From: Astropecten irregularis
Taxonomy: Eukaryota > Echinodermata > Asteroidea > Paxillosida > Astropectinidae
Length of the DNA stretch: 64,000 nucleotides
Assembly: GCA_963971285.1 (NCBI GenBank)
Contig: OZ020259.1
Location: 1,798,001-1,862,000 of the forward strand
Direction: 5' to 3'
Shown here: in pieces, positions 44,648 through 55,500 of the stretch
Layout: every line of letters starts with the position of its first letter
Position numbering within the stretch: position 1 is the stretch's first letter
Translations under genes and position numbers: made by a program
The notes under the pieces: model-generated
Databases searched by the model: none
What the model saw: the letters and a program-made list of their open reading frames with translations, nothing else
Told to the model about the DNA's origin: nothing

Positions 44648-47600
44648 ATGAGTAAAAAGAATAGAGGGCGAAAGCCTTCGAAGCAATTTAAATCACAGAA
44701 AGGGAAGAATGAAGCGAAACGGAATGTTCGATCAGGCGCTGACAGCGGAATGGAATCGGGAATGGATTCTGAGGTTGAGACAGATACCGTTGCACCCACG
44801 GAAAGACGGGTAAGTTAAAGACAGGTTGAGGTCAACAATTCCATGGACTATCTGGCTTAAGGTTTGACAAGATCATAAAGTTCGGGACCCTCCTGTGTTT
44901 TTGTCACACGCCGGAATAAGCCTTATCGCAAATACCGCCTGGTTGATTTTGGACAATGGTGGAAAGGCACCATGGGAAGGAAAAAGGAGCATATTTTGTA
45001 CCTTTTCCCTTCCCACAGTGCCTTTCGACTATTGTCCAAAATCAACCAGGCGGTATTTGCGATAAGGCTTATTACCGTGAACATTCCGTTGCGCAACATA
45101 CATGTTCAATCTGTTTTTCTGTGCATATGATAAAAAGGAATAGGCAGTGTATATTTTGCCGGCACCAGCCGGCAAAACGCTATTTTGCCGTTCCCAATGG
45201 CTAAATTGCATACTCCATGGAGCTAGAACGTACCTCCGGCAAAATAAACTTTTTAAGGCTGCATGGCCAGGCAATGGCATGGCCAACGAGAAGAATAGGG
45301 TCACACTAATCAAAGTCAACTCTGCATCAACTAGAAAAAGGCGTCAACTCGGCGTCAACTCATCCCAAAATAAATAAATAAATACAAAGTACTGCAATCA
45401 GTAGTATAACTAAGAAAAAGAATTTACATTGGTTTGAAGTTATATTCCATCTAAGAAAATAGAGTTTTTTCTCTTCAAAAAAATCACTGCTGAGCAACAT
45501 ATCCGCTGGCCACGACTGTTCACTGATTGCCATAAGTTTATCAGGTCGTGGTACTTGCAGACCCCATTGTGAATTTGTGGTGACGCTTGCACACATTTGA
45601 ACAACAATACAGATGAATACGGATGATCGTAACAATTTGTTGTTGTATTTTATTGATATCGTTGAAAGTAAACAATTTGTTTTATCTTACCATCCAACAG
45701 CCAGGGAGTGTATCCGTTGGTTTCCCTAAACTTGACGGCTACACATCGGACGCTGAGCCAGACACAAGGGAACTTGTCAAGCAGATGAACAGGAAAAAGA
45801 AGAAATCCGGAGGCTTTCAGTCCATGGGTAATGCAAGGATTTTATGATTGACTCTATCTAACTACAGGTACTTCTAGACCTAGGAGGCTCCTCCGTGAGC
45901 CTTCTAGATCTCAGATTTTTTTCTGGTGCCGTAACTCTATAGGTTTTCAAAACTCCGAACACAATGAGAATGCCATTTACCTAGATAGATAAACTTGAAA
46001 CTAACAAGATGTTTACCACAAACTCCCCAAATGATGCCATTATGTCAAAATCAAGAGCTCTATACACTGTAATGACGGACTGTGTTACGTTGTGCTAGTA
46101 ACTTTGAATATGTCTTGACAATTTTGCTTCATAGGACTGAGTCATCCAGTCTTCAACGGTGTGATGAAGAAAGGCTACAAGGTGCCGACGCCTATCCAGA
46201 GAAAGGTACGAGCTGACATCAAGACAATGACTGAAGTCGAATGTTGGACAAACTTAGCTCTGTTGAACAGTCGAACACTGATAAGAAGAGCGCTGTTTAT
46301 ACAAACTTCTGCTCAAACAAAAATTTGATCGAAAATTTTATCTTACATCTACCGTATGTTAAAATATGAATATTGATTTGTGTTTAGTGCATTCCGATCA
46401 TCATGGAGGGTAAGGATGTGGTTGCCATGGCAAGGACAGGCAGCGGGAAGACGGCAGCTTTCCTCATCCCGATGTTTGAGAAGCTGCATCAGCGGTCAGC
46501 ACAGTCCGGAGCCAGAGCCCTGATCCTGTCCCCAACGAGAGAGCTGGCTCTTCAGACACTCAAATTCTCCAAGGAGGTAAGGGGAGGGAAAAGTGTGGCA
46601 GTTTGTGAGAGTTTTTAGTCCTGGGATCAGAACTTTGGTTTGATCAATTTGATCAATTGTCTAGCGACCAACAAAATCTGAGAGGGTCACTGATTTGACA
46701 CAAGATAACTCTCAACTGGGTCTCTGAGGAGGATCCTTGGGTACCGCTGGTCGGATCTTGTGTCTAATGGGAGGTGCTCAGGGAGAGTCAGATGAGACCT
46801 ATTACCTGCATGATACGTGAGTGCCAGATGATGCAATTGTACGGTCACGTGCGAGTGATCCTGCCAGGCGGATTCTCTCTTTGAGAGAACCTACTGGTAG
46901 GACTCTCCCGGTGGGGTGTCCACATGACACGTGCTTGCTGAGATGGGGATGGGTCGCGTGGCTGCCTCGGGGATGGCCATCAGGAGACCGAAGGAGTACT
47001 GCTCGAAGGTAAATGCGGCAACGCGCTGTCGCGCCACTTGTTCCCACTGATTGATTGATTGACCCTCAACCTTTCACCAGAAAGACACACTTTTGTTTTG
47101 CTTGGCCTTTATACCCCGAGTCTCTTTGTCTCGCAGCTTGGCCGGTACACCTCCTTGAAGGCAGAGGTCATCCTAGGAGGAGACAAGCTGGACGATCAGT
47201 TTGCGGCGTTGCACGAGAACCCGGACATCATCATCGCCACCCCCGGCCGTCTCCTCCACGTCCTGGTCGAGATGGAGATGAGGCTCAAGTCCCTGGAATA
47301 CGTCGTCTTTGACGAAGCAGACAGGTAGTTGTCCAATTTTATCATTTAGTGTTAGACCTCCACTGATTCCTACAGCACTGTACACTGTGCAAAACAGTCA
47401 AGGAGAGCTTACACGATAACAATGACCAAGGAATTTTAGTCTTTTAAAATGTGGATTGCTACCAATTTTGTAATTATGATCCTCATTTTTCATTAACTTC
47501 CACATCAGCCTGTGAGAAAGATCCTGCTGGAATCGAAACAGCATCAGGCCCTCCTAACTCTAAGCATTTTGTTTCTTGCCAAAGATTATTTGAGATGGGT

Positions 47601-50600
47601 TTTGCCGAGCAGCTTCGTGAGATTCTCCACTCCCTGCCCCAGCATCGTCAGACCCTCCTGTTCTCAGCCACCCTGCCCAAGTCCCTGGTGGAGTTCGCCA
47701 AGGCCGGCCTGAACGACCCGACTCTCATCCGCCTGGACGTGGAGACCAAAATCTCCGAGCAACTTCAGGTGGGGGATTCTTTGACCTTGGTTGCTCTTTG
47801 TCTTGGTTTGATTTCATAATTGTTGGGGTGTTTGTTTGTTTGTTTGTTTGTTTGTTTGTTTGTTAGTCTGTTTGTTTACTGACATTAGGAATTACTTAAT
47901 GCACGGTCACTAGATTGAAACGAGTGCTGTCTACCTTTTATCTTGCCTACCCCTGACCCCTCTTCGCTGACCACACCCACCCCATATTCCCTAAACCCCC
48001 TTCCCTTTGTCCTGATCCTTTCATCCATTTATGTGTATGTTTACATGCATGTTCTTGTCCTCTTGTCATTTAGCCTTCGATGAATATCCTGCTAGGATTG
48101 AAACACACCAGGCCCCAAACTCCAATATATTTCTGGTCATTATTTTGGCTGATGAGGAAATTGCAGCAGTTTATTACTTGTGTGGAAAAACGGAAAATAA
48201 ATAGTAACAGAAGGAAGACAGATGAAACCTTTAAACACTTCTAATTTTGTTTCATTTGTTTTAGTGTAGAATGTTATTATTATGTCCCCCAAAGTTGTGA
48301 CACTTTTGTGAAAGCATGTGCCAGTCGTAGAATACTTTTCCTGACGATGATTCTGTTGTTGTTTACTTGCAGATGTCCTTCTTCTATTTGAGAACGTCTG
48401 ATAAGATCGCTGCTCTTCTCCACCTCCTACGGAATGTGATCAAGCCCGATGATCTGACGGTGGTATTCATGGCAACCAAGCATCATGTCGAGTACATGAA
48501 AGAGGTCAGAGAAGACAATCTCAATTCTGATGGAAAACAAAAATCATTGAAATGTTTATTACTTGTACTAGTTTGTCAGGCTAGGCTTCCCATCTTGAGG
48601 CCAGTAGCTCCTCTCCCAGAAGTGTTCCAGCCAATATTGAATCCTTTTCTTTCTTACTTTTGGATCAGATTCTCTTCATGGCCAACATTGACTGTACCTA
48701 CACCTACAGTGACCTGGATCATACGGCCCGCAAGATAAACGTGGCCAAGTTCACGCACAAGAAGACCAAGGTCATGCTGGTGACGGATGTCGCGGCCCGC
48801 GGGATCGACATTCCCATGCTGGACAACGTCATCAATTACAACTTCCCGGGCAAGGCCAAGTTGTACGTCCATAGAGTGGGTGAGTAGTTGGGATGTCGGG
48901 ACCGAGTTGCAGCTTTACGGGGAAAGATTCTGGTCGTGAAACCAAGGATTCGTCAAAAACACTCTGGGTACTGTAGCTTGAAAGTCTGATGAAACCTTTC
49001 ATGGAGAGGTTATGAGAAGAAGATACAGTTTGGAATCTTGACTCTTCGGGCAGTAGTTTTCCAAAGGTGTGGTGCATCAACCTTTTCAAGACCAGGCTGA
49101 CAAAATGTCCCTTCCCTGAAATTCCCACAAATCGACCTCTCTTCCTCAATGAGGTTTTCTATTTTATGTGATCCTAGGTCGTGTTGCCAGAGCAGGACGA
49201 AGTGGTCGTTCCTTCTCACTCATCAGCTCAGACGAGCTTCCCTACCTCCTAGATCTACATCTCTTCCTCGGAAGATCCCTAAAACTAGCCTCTTCGGAGG
49301 ACGCAGAAGGTAAGGACGTCTTCCAGTTCCTCTCCAGCATTCTCGAGGTGCTGATATCGGTCGGGTATTCCCTTCAAATTCTCTCTTCTTGTCTTCCATC
49401 CAGGAAACGACAGCGTCATCGGGCGTGTCCCCCAGTCCATCGTGGACGAGGAGGAAGAGGTCGTCAACTACTTCCACCAGCAGTCAGTGGACCTTCAGGG
49501 TCTCCAGCGTGCCTGTCGGAACGCCACCAATCAGTACCTTAAGACTCGGCCACACCCCTCAGTGGCCAGCCTCAAACGGGCCAAGGAGATGCGGATGAAG
49601 GAGAGCGGCTACCATTCTTTATTTGGTGAGTACCATACCATATTTGGTAAGGGCCACTCCATATTTGGTAAGAGTCATTCTATATTTGGTGAGTACCATA
49701 CCATATTTGGTAAGAGTCATTCCATATTTGGTGAGTATCAGACCATATTTGGCAAATGTCATTCCATATTTGGCAAATGTCATTCCATATTTGGTAAGAG
49801 TCGTTCCATATTTGGTGAGTACCATACCATATTTGGCAAGGGTCGTTCCATATTTGGTGAGTTTTTCTTTTTGTTTCCTCTCTCTTGCAGGAATCAAAGA
49901 CGATCAGCAGGAGAGTAAGCGAGTGGATCTCGTGGACGAGATCAAAAACTACAAACCCAAGGCTGTAAGACAAAATTTGAAGCTTCTATTTATTTTCCTC
50001 TTCCTTACATGAGTAGGCAATATTTCTTTTACTTCTGAGTTTTCTGTTGAAATAATTAAGTGTCTCTCTTTTTCAAAGACATTTCAGCTTTTAAACTATG
50101 ATTCCATGCAGAATTTTCTGAATTTGGTTTAAAACAAAATCAAATCTTGCATGCTTGATGAATTCAGCTTTCAGATTCTACCTTGATTGTTGACTTCTGA
50201 AACGTTTGTCGAATTTTCCACAGACCATCTTTGAGATTGCCACGTCGACGAAAAGTATCGCCCACCAGGTCATGAAGTCCAAGCGCCGTTTCCACGGCAC
50301 CATCGTGAAGAAGAACCGATTGGTCGACGCCTCGAGGGGGGACGACGGGAGGCCAGGAGAGGTGGCTAGTAGAGGAGCTCAGGCTCAGAGCACGGACAAG
50401 GACATCGAGGTGATGAGCTAGTTGGGAGGGGTCAGGAGGTCGGGTTGTGGAGAAGTCTCATAACCATTTCTCAGGGACTCCTTGCATTCTCTGAGAGCTC
50501 TTACTGAACCTAGACATTTTGTGTTGTCCTTTTTCCTATCAGGATGCCTTCTCTGCCATCATAGCTCCGGGGAGTAAGCGGAAGTCTGAGAAGTACGTCA

Positions 50601-53051
50601 GCAGCGTGGCCAAGCCCAAGAAGCCTAAGATGGAGCTGACCACCAGCCATCGGGACGAGGAGTACTACATCTCACACTACGCACCGGACAGACAGACGGA
50701 ACAAGGGTATTAAAATAAGGCATCAAATAACCACAAGGGAAACTGACTGAAAAAACACACAAGGCAAACTGACTGAACAAAGATAATTGACTATTAGGGA
50801 CACCACCAACGTAGGGCTGGATAGCTCAGTTGGTAGAGTTGGTAGTGTTCAGGAGGTCGCCAGTTCGAATCCCGCTCCAGTCAATTTTTCTTTGTTCACT
50901 TTTCAAGTCCCTAAATGAACGCTATCTTTGTTGTGGGCTAGTTCGCTTGGACCTATGTCTGTTTCCCCGACCTAGCTTAAGTCTAACGCATGGCCAGTCT
51001 TTGAATTCCCCAGACTAAGGTTACTCTGATTGCAATATGTCTTCATTTTTTTTGCCACAGCCTGAGTGTGGGTCTGACCTTTGACCAGCAAGCCGACAGC
51101 GCCCAGCTAGACCTGACCAAAGATGACCCCCACGGCATGATCAAGCAACGAGGACAGCTCAAATGGTGAGTCGGTCATTCATCCATCGGTCATCTGGTTT
51201 TGACCAATCGAAGTCAATTCAAAGAAATTTGAAACCATTTTCTTGTGTTTGTAAAGATGTTTTCCTCATAAAACAAAAAAGAAAATGTTGCAAGTTCAAA
51301 ATCCACTTGATTGCTTTTGACCAAGATGATACTGTGCTTCGAATCGATGGACCAAGTCCACTTCATAATTTGTGAAGTTTGAGAAAGTTCCAGCAAGGAT
51401 TGAGATGTTATTCTCTCCTAAGTTAAAGCATCACATATTTTCAGTTTCTTGTTCAGCATAATGAGCAGTTTGCAGCTCAGTTAATAGACCCTTCCGGCCT
51501 GTCAATCAAACCGTGGGCATTGACCAATTGGAGGACGCCTTTTAATCAGGTGACCACGAAAGCCTCTGTTAAACTCGGTCACATGCAGTATGTAAAACAC
51601 ACACGTGGGTGGGGCTTAAGAGCAAAGCCAGAACGGCCCATTGCTTATTCATTGAAGTTCTCTTTGGATCTGTTTTGCGACAGGGAACGTAAGAAGATGC
51701 GATTCATCAACGAGATTGGACGAGAGGGTCCCAAGAAGATCAGGACGGAGAGCGGAGCCCTCATCCCAGCTTCCTACAAGAAGAACCTGTATCCTTTGAA
51801 AGCCAGAAAATCGGCAAAGAATTTAATTTTGAAGATTGGAGACTATGGAATGGTCCGTTTCGCAGATAGGTCAGAATTGTGCGTCAATCATGCCAATGGT
51901 ATATATACAAGGAATGTTCTGTGGTACAGTTTGCACTGAAATTTTGTACACGCTGACATTTTGTAAAGGACCTCTAACCGTGGAAGGGTCTTTGATGAAA
52001 AACCAGGGGTCAATTTCACGAAGCCAGTCCGATCGGTATCTAGTTACGAAGGATAAACCATCGTATCTTATGTAGGGATGCAATGCATCATAAGCCCCAC
52101 GATTGATAGTAAGGTATGATGAGTTTGGTGAAATCGACCCCTGGACTGGCAAGAGAGACGTGGTGATGTATATTTTGATCCCAGGTTTACAAATACTCTT
52201 TGAGAAATGATCAAACGAAGGGTCTTGGACTAGATTTAAGTACTGCCATGCCATTTACACACGGGTCGAGTTCCTTGACCACTTGTCATTTAGATACAAG
52301 GACTGGCTAGAGAGGAGCAAGGCCGAGGCCAGACAGGAGGCGGAGGAGAGCGACAAGGAGGAAGAAGGAGAGGAGAAGAAAAAGCAAGGTACGTTGAGGT
52401 CAAGAACGTTTTAGATTTCAAACGCTGGCCACAAGATCCTGCTTGGATCGAAATGTCAGGCCAGTGCTGTGTCTGAGTCTGGTGAGTCAGAGACCAAGTG
52501 TGTCTCCGTCTGAGTCTGACTCCATCCGAGTCCGAGACCAAGTCCGGCAAAATCGGTTTCGAGTCCAGTCTCGAGTCCAAGACAGGACTCTAGTCTCACT
52601 GCACTGCGTCAGGCCCTCCTAACTCCAAGCATTTGATATATCTGATTGTTATTTTGGTTGATGAGCAAGTTTGCAGCCGTCTGGTACTTGTATTGATGTG
52701 TTTGTTTTGTTTTCAATCCATCTCATAGCCCCTGTGTCCAAGTTGGGTCTGAGTCGACGCATGAAGAACCGTCTGAACGCGGGGACAGCCAAGCCCCCTC
52801 CAGGCCCATCCAAGTACGACCTGCCCCTTCCCAAGAAACGTACGCAGCAAGGAGGGGGCAAGAAGGGACGGGGAGCCGGCCCCCGGCAGGAGGTCAAGAG
52901 CCACGAGCAGATCCTGAAGGGACGACGGACCAAGGAGAGGAACAAGGACCGTAACATCACCAAGAAGCAGCGACAGCAGGCCATCAAGACCAAGATGGAA
53001 GGCCGTCAACTGGCCCTGATGAAGAAGTCCAAGTTCAACAAGAGGAAGTAG
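44648..53051 (+). CDS. DDX54: ATP-dependent RNA helicase DDX54 (Dbp10 family)
   Basis: Complete, 17 exons, 889 aa (human 881): 44648-44809, 45701-45827, 46135-46205, 46388-46576, 47137-47324, 47585-47768, 48373-48504, 48669-48879, 49178-49309, 49404-49625, 49891-49964, 50224-50409, 50543-50706, 51061-51165, 51684-51788, 52294-52388, 52729-53051. All phases agree. It is a nucleolar DEAD-box helicase of large ribosomal subunit assembly; the vertebrate protein also binds nuclear receptors. Motifs: Q motif [20 protein letters not shown] (135-142); Ia PTRELALQ; Ib TPGRL; II DEAD (242-245); III SAT (273-275); [27 protein letters not shown] (from 419). After the core come [23 protein letters not shown] and the basic DBP10-type C-terminus ([26 protein letters not shown]), ending in a Lys/Arg-rich tail. 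Donors after exons 13 (GTATTA) and 15 (GTATCC) are weak but required by phase. Exon 10 is followed by a repeated donor array. An in-frame ATG at 44549 exists; the ATG at 44648 (MSKKNRG) starts the basic N-terminus. Confidence 0.97.
44912..45077. repeat. Long near-perfect hairpin in DDX54 intron 1
   Basis: Arms of about 75 bp (44912-44988 and 45001-45077) around a ~12-bp loop with ATATTTTG. CGGAATAAGCCTTATCGC pairs with GCGATAAGGCTTATTACCG; CCTGGTTGATTTTGG pairs with CCAAAATCAACCAGG. Only a few mismatches, so it is probably young. Confidence 0.92.
45150..45245. repeat. Small TTTTGCCGG inverted repeats
   Basis: ATTTTGCCGGCACC and GCCGGCAAAACG form a hairpin, with TATTTTGCCGTTCC and CCGGCAAAATAA further on. 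Next to the long hairpin in DDX54 intron 1. Confidence 0.6.
46880..47032 (+). repeat. Dispersed repeat, family R9
   Basis: GAGAACCTACTGGTAGGACT, GGTGTCCACATGACACGTG, GGGATGGCCATCAGGAGACC, GAGTACTGCT. The same blocks occur inverted at 62098-62216. In the DDX54 intron before exon 5. Confidence 0.8.
47508..47576. repeat. R7 fragment adjoining DDX54 exon 6
   Basis: CTGTGAGAAAGATCCTGCTG, TCGAAACAGCATCAGG and TCCTAACTCTAAGCATTTTG. It ends about 8 bp before the acceptor at 47584. Confidence 0.7.
47825..47878. repeat. TTTG microsatellite
   Basis: About ten TTTG/TTTGT units in the DDX54 intron after exon 6. Confidence 0.85.
48070..48175. repeat. R7 element
   Basis: AGCCTTCGATGAATATCCTG, CTAGGATTGAAACACACC, AGGCCCCAAACTCC, and GGTCATTATTTTGGCTGATG as in the 4735 copy. 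Confidence 0.55.
49626..49860 (+). repeat. 21-bp tandem array of 5' splice sites after DDX54 exon 10
   Basis: Eleven exact-length 21-bp units start at 49626, 49647, 49668, 49689, 49710, 49731, 49752, 49773, 49794, 49815 and 49836, with a twelfth partial unit at 49857. Units end CCATATTTG and begin GTGAGT (49626, 49689, 49731, 49815, 49857), GTAAGG/GTAAGA (49647, 49668, 49710, 49794) or GCAAAT/GCAAGG (49752, 49773, 49836). The exon end TACCATTCTTTATTTG resembles the unit TACCATACCATATTTG. The acceptor follows at 49890. Confidence 0.95.
50722..50908 (+). repeat. R1 element in DDX54
   Basis: ATCAAATAACCACAAGGG starts 16 bp after the exon 13 donor. GATAGCTCAGTTGGTAGAG (box A), CAGTTCGAATCCCGC (box B) and TTTGTTCACTTTTCAAG follow. 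Confidence 0.85.
52006..52144. repeat. R3 element
   Basis: GGGGTCAATTTCACGAAGCC and TTTGGTGAAATCGACCCCTG as inverted ends, with ATGCAATGCATCATAAG inside. In the DDX54 intron after exon 15. Confidence 0.85.
52428..52675. repeat. Split R7 element with GAGTCTGAGTC insertion
   Basis: CACAAGATCCTGCTTGG, TCGAAATGTCAGGCC at the left and CAGGCCCTCCTAACTCCAAG at the right flank a CT/GA-rich segment (GTCTGAGTCTGAC, CGAGTCCGAGACC) of about 150 bp. Before DDX54 exon 17. Confidence 0.65.
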
Positions 53052-53502
53052 TTTCAGAAGGGATCGGAGAGGAAGGGGTCACAAGGAGGATATGGGTCAC
53101 AGGTCAGAGGTCAGCAAAGTTGATCAGAGGATATAAAAGACTTGCGCATGGAATACTTTTGGCCTGGTTGAGTGGAACGTCGCCCAGCGTCATCAGCCTG
53201 AACAGCTCTTTAGAAGCAATATTTTGTCGTCCCGTAATGGACCCATTGGAGTATTTGCCTCCATTTCAATTAACTACGGACAAAGAACTCATCAATCACC
53301 ATGGCGATTGTGCATAGTGTAACTCATTCAGTCAGTTGGCGGGTTCGTGAAAGAACCCGATCATTTTGAGTGATGCACTGCCAGCACACTCTGTCCATCA
53401 TCATGGAGTGCAGCTCCTCGATCGACGCAAGGCCTGTATCTGACTTTGATCTAAGTGAAGTATGATATGTGGTGTTGGGAACTGAATGGGGAGCAGTGTG
53501 TT

Positions 53503-53523
53503 AATAAAACAACAACCAATAAA
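53503..53523 (+). other. Twin poly(A) signals (DDX54)
   Basis: AATAAA at 53503 and again at 53518, followed by GTGCTTGTTGTATT, about 450 bp after the DDX54 stop. Confidence 0.7.
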
Positions 53524-53713
53524 ATTGTTTCAGACCACAATGTGCTTGTTGTATTCAGTGACAATTTTACATTTATTCTTCAAATGGCAAATCCTCGACA
53601 GTAAAATAACCACGGCAAATAAACTTCAATCTAGCTGTCTTGCCAGCAAAACAGTCCCACAAAAAAATGCAAGCTATCCTCTATTCCCTAGCACTTTATC
53701 ACAGATTATTGGA

Positions 53714-53876
53714 CCAAGGGTCGATTTCACCAAACTCATCGTAACTTACTATCAATCGTAGGACTTATGATGCATTGCAGCCCTACGCAGAAGTTGAAGG
53801 ATACGATGGGTTATCCAACTTATCCTTCATATCTCGAGATACGATCGATCGTAGGGCTTTGTGAAATCGACCCCTA
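53714..53876. repeat. Full-length R3 element
   Basis: GGGTCGATTTCACCAAACTC and GGGCTTTGTGAAATCGACCC as inverted ends. Internal ATCAATCGTAGGACTTATG and GGATACGATGGGTTATCC. Confidence 0.88.
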
Positions 53877-54892
53877 GTCCATATTGCCCTACACAATCGG
53901 CTAATAATTCTTGTGTTCTGAGCTACGTGAGATCTCGTATCATCGAACCAAAAGACATAACTGCTCGTGGTTTGGTTATAGTTTTAGGGTGAACAACGCC
54001 CGATTTATCTGACAAAATTTCTAATTTGATAGCCACACATTAACTTTCCTCAGCAATGGTAATTTCTTAGCTCAATACCTCCACAATTGTATGGCAATTT
54101 TCTTCTATCAGAACATGGAAAGAGAAATATTTTTGAAGATTGTAGGAAGGCTTGAACGCTTAATTTTTGGTTATTAAAATGACAATAATTTTCATATTAA
54201 AATGAAAATAGTAAAGATCCGTTGGTGAATTGTGGAGCCATGTGCGACAACTCGTTCGAAAGTCAACAATTGCAAAATCGTAAAATTTATCATTCAAAAC
54301 TGATTTCTCACCATACAAATTTTTTAAAAGCACATTACATCATAAATCCAAAACAAACAGTGACCAGTGGCTATTAATTAATTTTCATCTTTCACTTTCA
54401 TAAACTTGTGACGCAAACAAATACTATACAAATTGTGTGACAAATTCTAGAATTAATGCTGAAATTTTTTGGTGAGAACACTGAAATTAGAAGCACGTCA
54501 AATATGAAATTTAGGTGAAATCACGACAAAGAAAACAAGTTTAAGATAAAAAATAATTTTGTTTCAATTCATGTTGCAAAGGCTGATCACTGCAAATCAT
54601 TCACTAGTTGGTTTTACTCCTTCTTTACCAACGACTTTCTTGGAGAGGCCCATACCAATGCGGCTTCTAGAAATAATTCCAAATCACTTGGAATTGAAAC
54701 ATTTGGAAATTATAAACAAAAACGGTAACAATTTTAACAGTTGACACAGATGATTTTCAAAGGCAGATTTATAAAGCAGGGTGTTTCTATAGGCTTTGAA
54801 TTGGCAATCAATTTTTTGTGTCTACTTGTAAATATAATTGTGACGTACAGACAATTCAATTATTTTGAGAAAGTTTCATGCCATAGTACATC

Positions 54893-54980
54893 AGTTTGAT
54901 AGGGCTGGATAACTCAGATATAAAAAAGCCTTGGTGTTTTAATCCACATGTCTCTGGTTCGACACCCAACTCGGTCAAAT
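54893..54980 (+). repeat. R1-related SINE fragment
   Basis: GATAGGGCTGGATAACTCAG and TCTCTGGTTCGACACCC are diverged box A and box B regions. A TTTTTCATTTTG stretch follows. Confidence 0.5.
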
Positions 54981-55156
54981 TTTTCATTTTGCTATTCCTC
55001 CTCTGCCAACCGCCCCCCCCCCCAAAAAAAAAAATAAAACATGAAAATTTGTCTTGGCAGAGCAACAAGAGAGAATATTACGACAGGTAGCTGAATAAAT
55101 ATACAAATTACATTTTCAAAGCTTTTTACAGAGGGGCAAGGGGTTCGTTTGTTAAA

Positions 55157-55500
55157 AGTACAGTACAGGATTGGTAGCATACCCAAACAGAAACGTTCAC
55201 AGATTATTACTTTCAGGGTATGAAGATGGTAGAAATATTTATATACCGCTGGAATATTTCCCCCTGAATGATATAAGTAAAACAACGACCGAAAACAGGT
55301 TTTGATCTCAGGGTGAGATCAAAACTCCTGTGAATACATTTGAAAATACCGTGAGCATTTCTCACCGTTTTCTACAATTTCTGATGATGATAATTATGAG
55401 CTGCAAATTTCACAGGTTTGTTTTTATTCCATGACAAATCAAATTATGAACGGTCTGCAGCTGTTCAGTAACCTTTACCAATCCTGTATTATTCCTTTAA
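55157..55500. repeat. R4 element
   Basis: AAAGTACAGTACAGGATTGG at the left and ACCAATCCTGTATTATTCC at the right are inverted ends; CAGAAACGTTCACAG and GAATATTTCCCCCTG inside. Confidence 0.85.

Noticed and set aside
49442..49918. A single 158-codon DDX54 terminal exon through the 21-bp repeats
   Set aside because: The intron with a proper acceptor at 49890 leads to conserved [21 protein letters not shown]; reading through ends in a stop out of frame.
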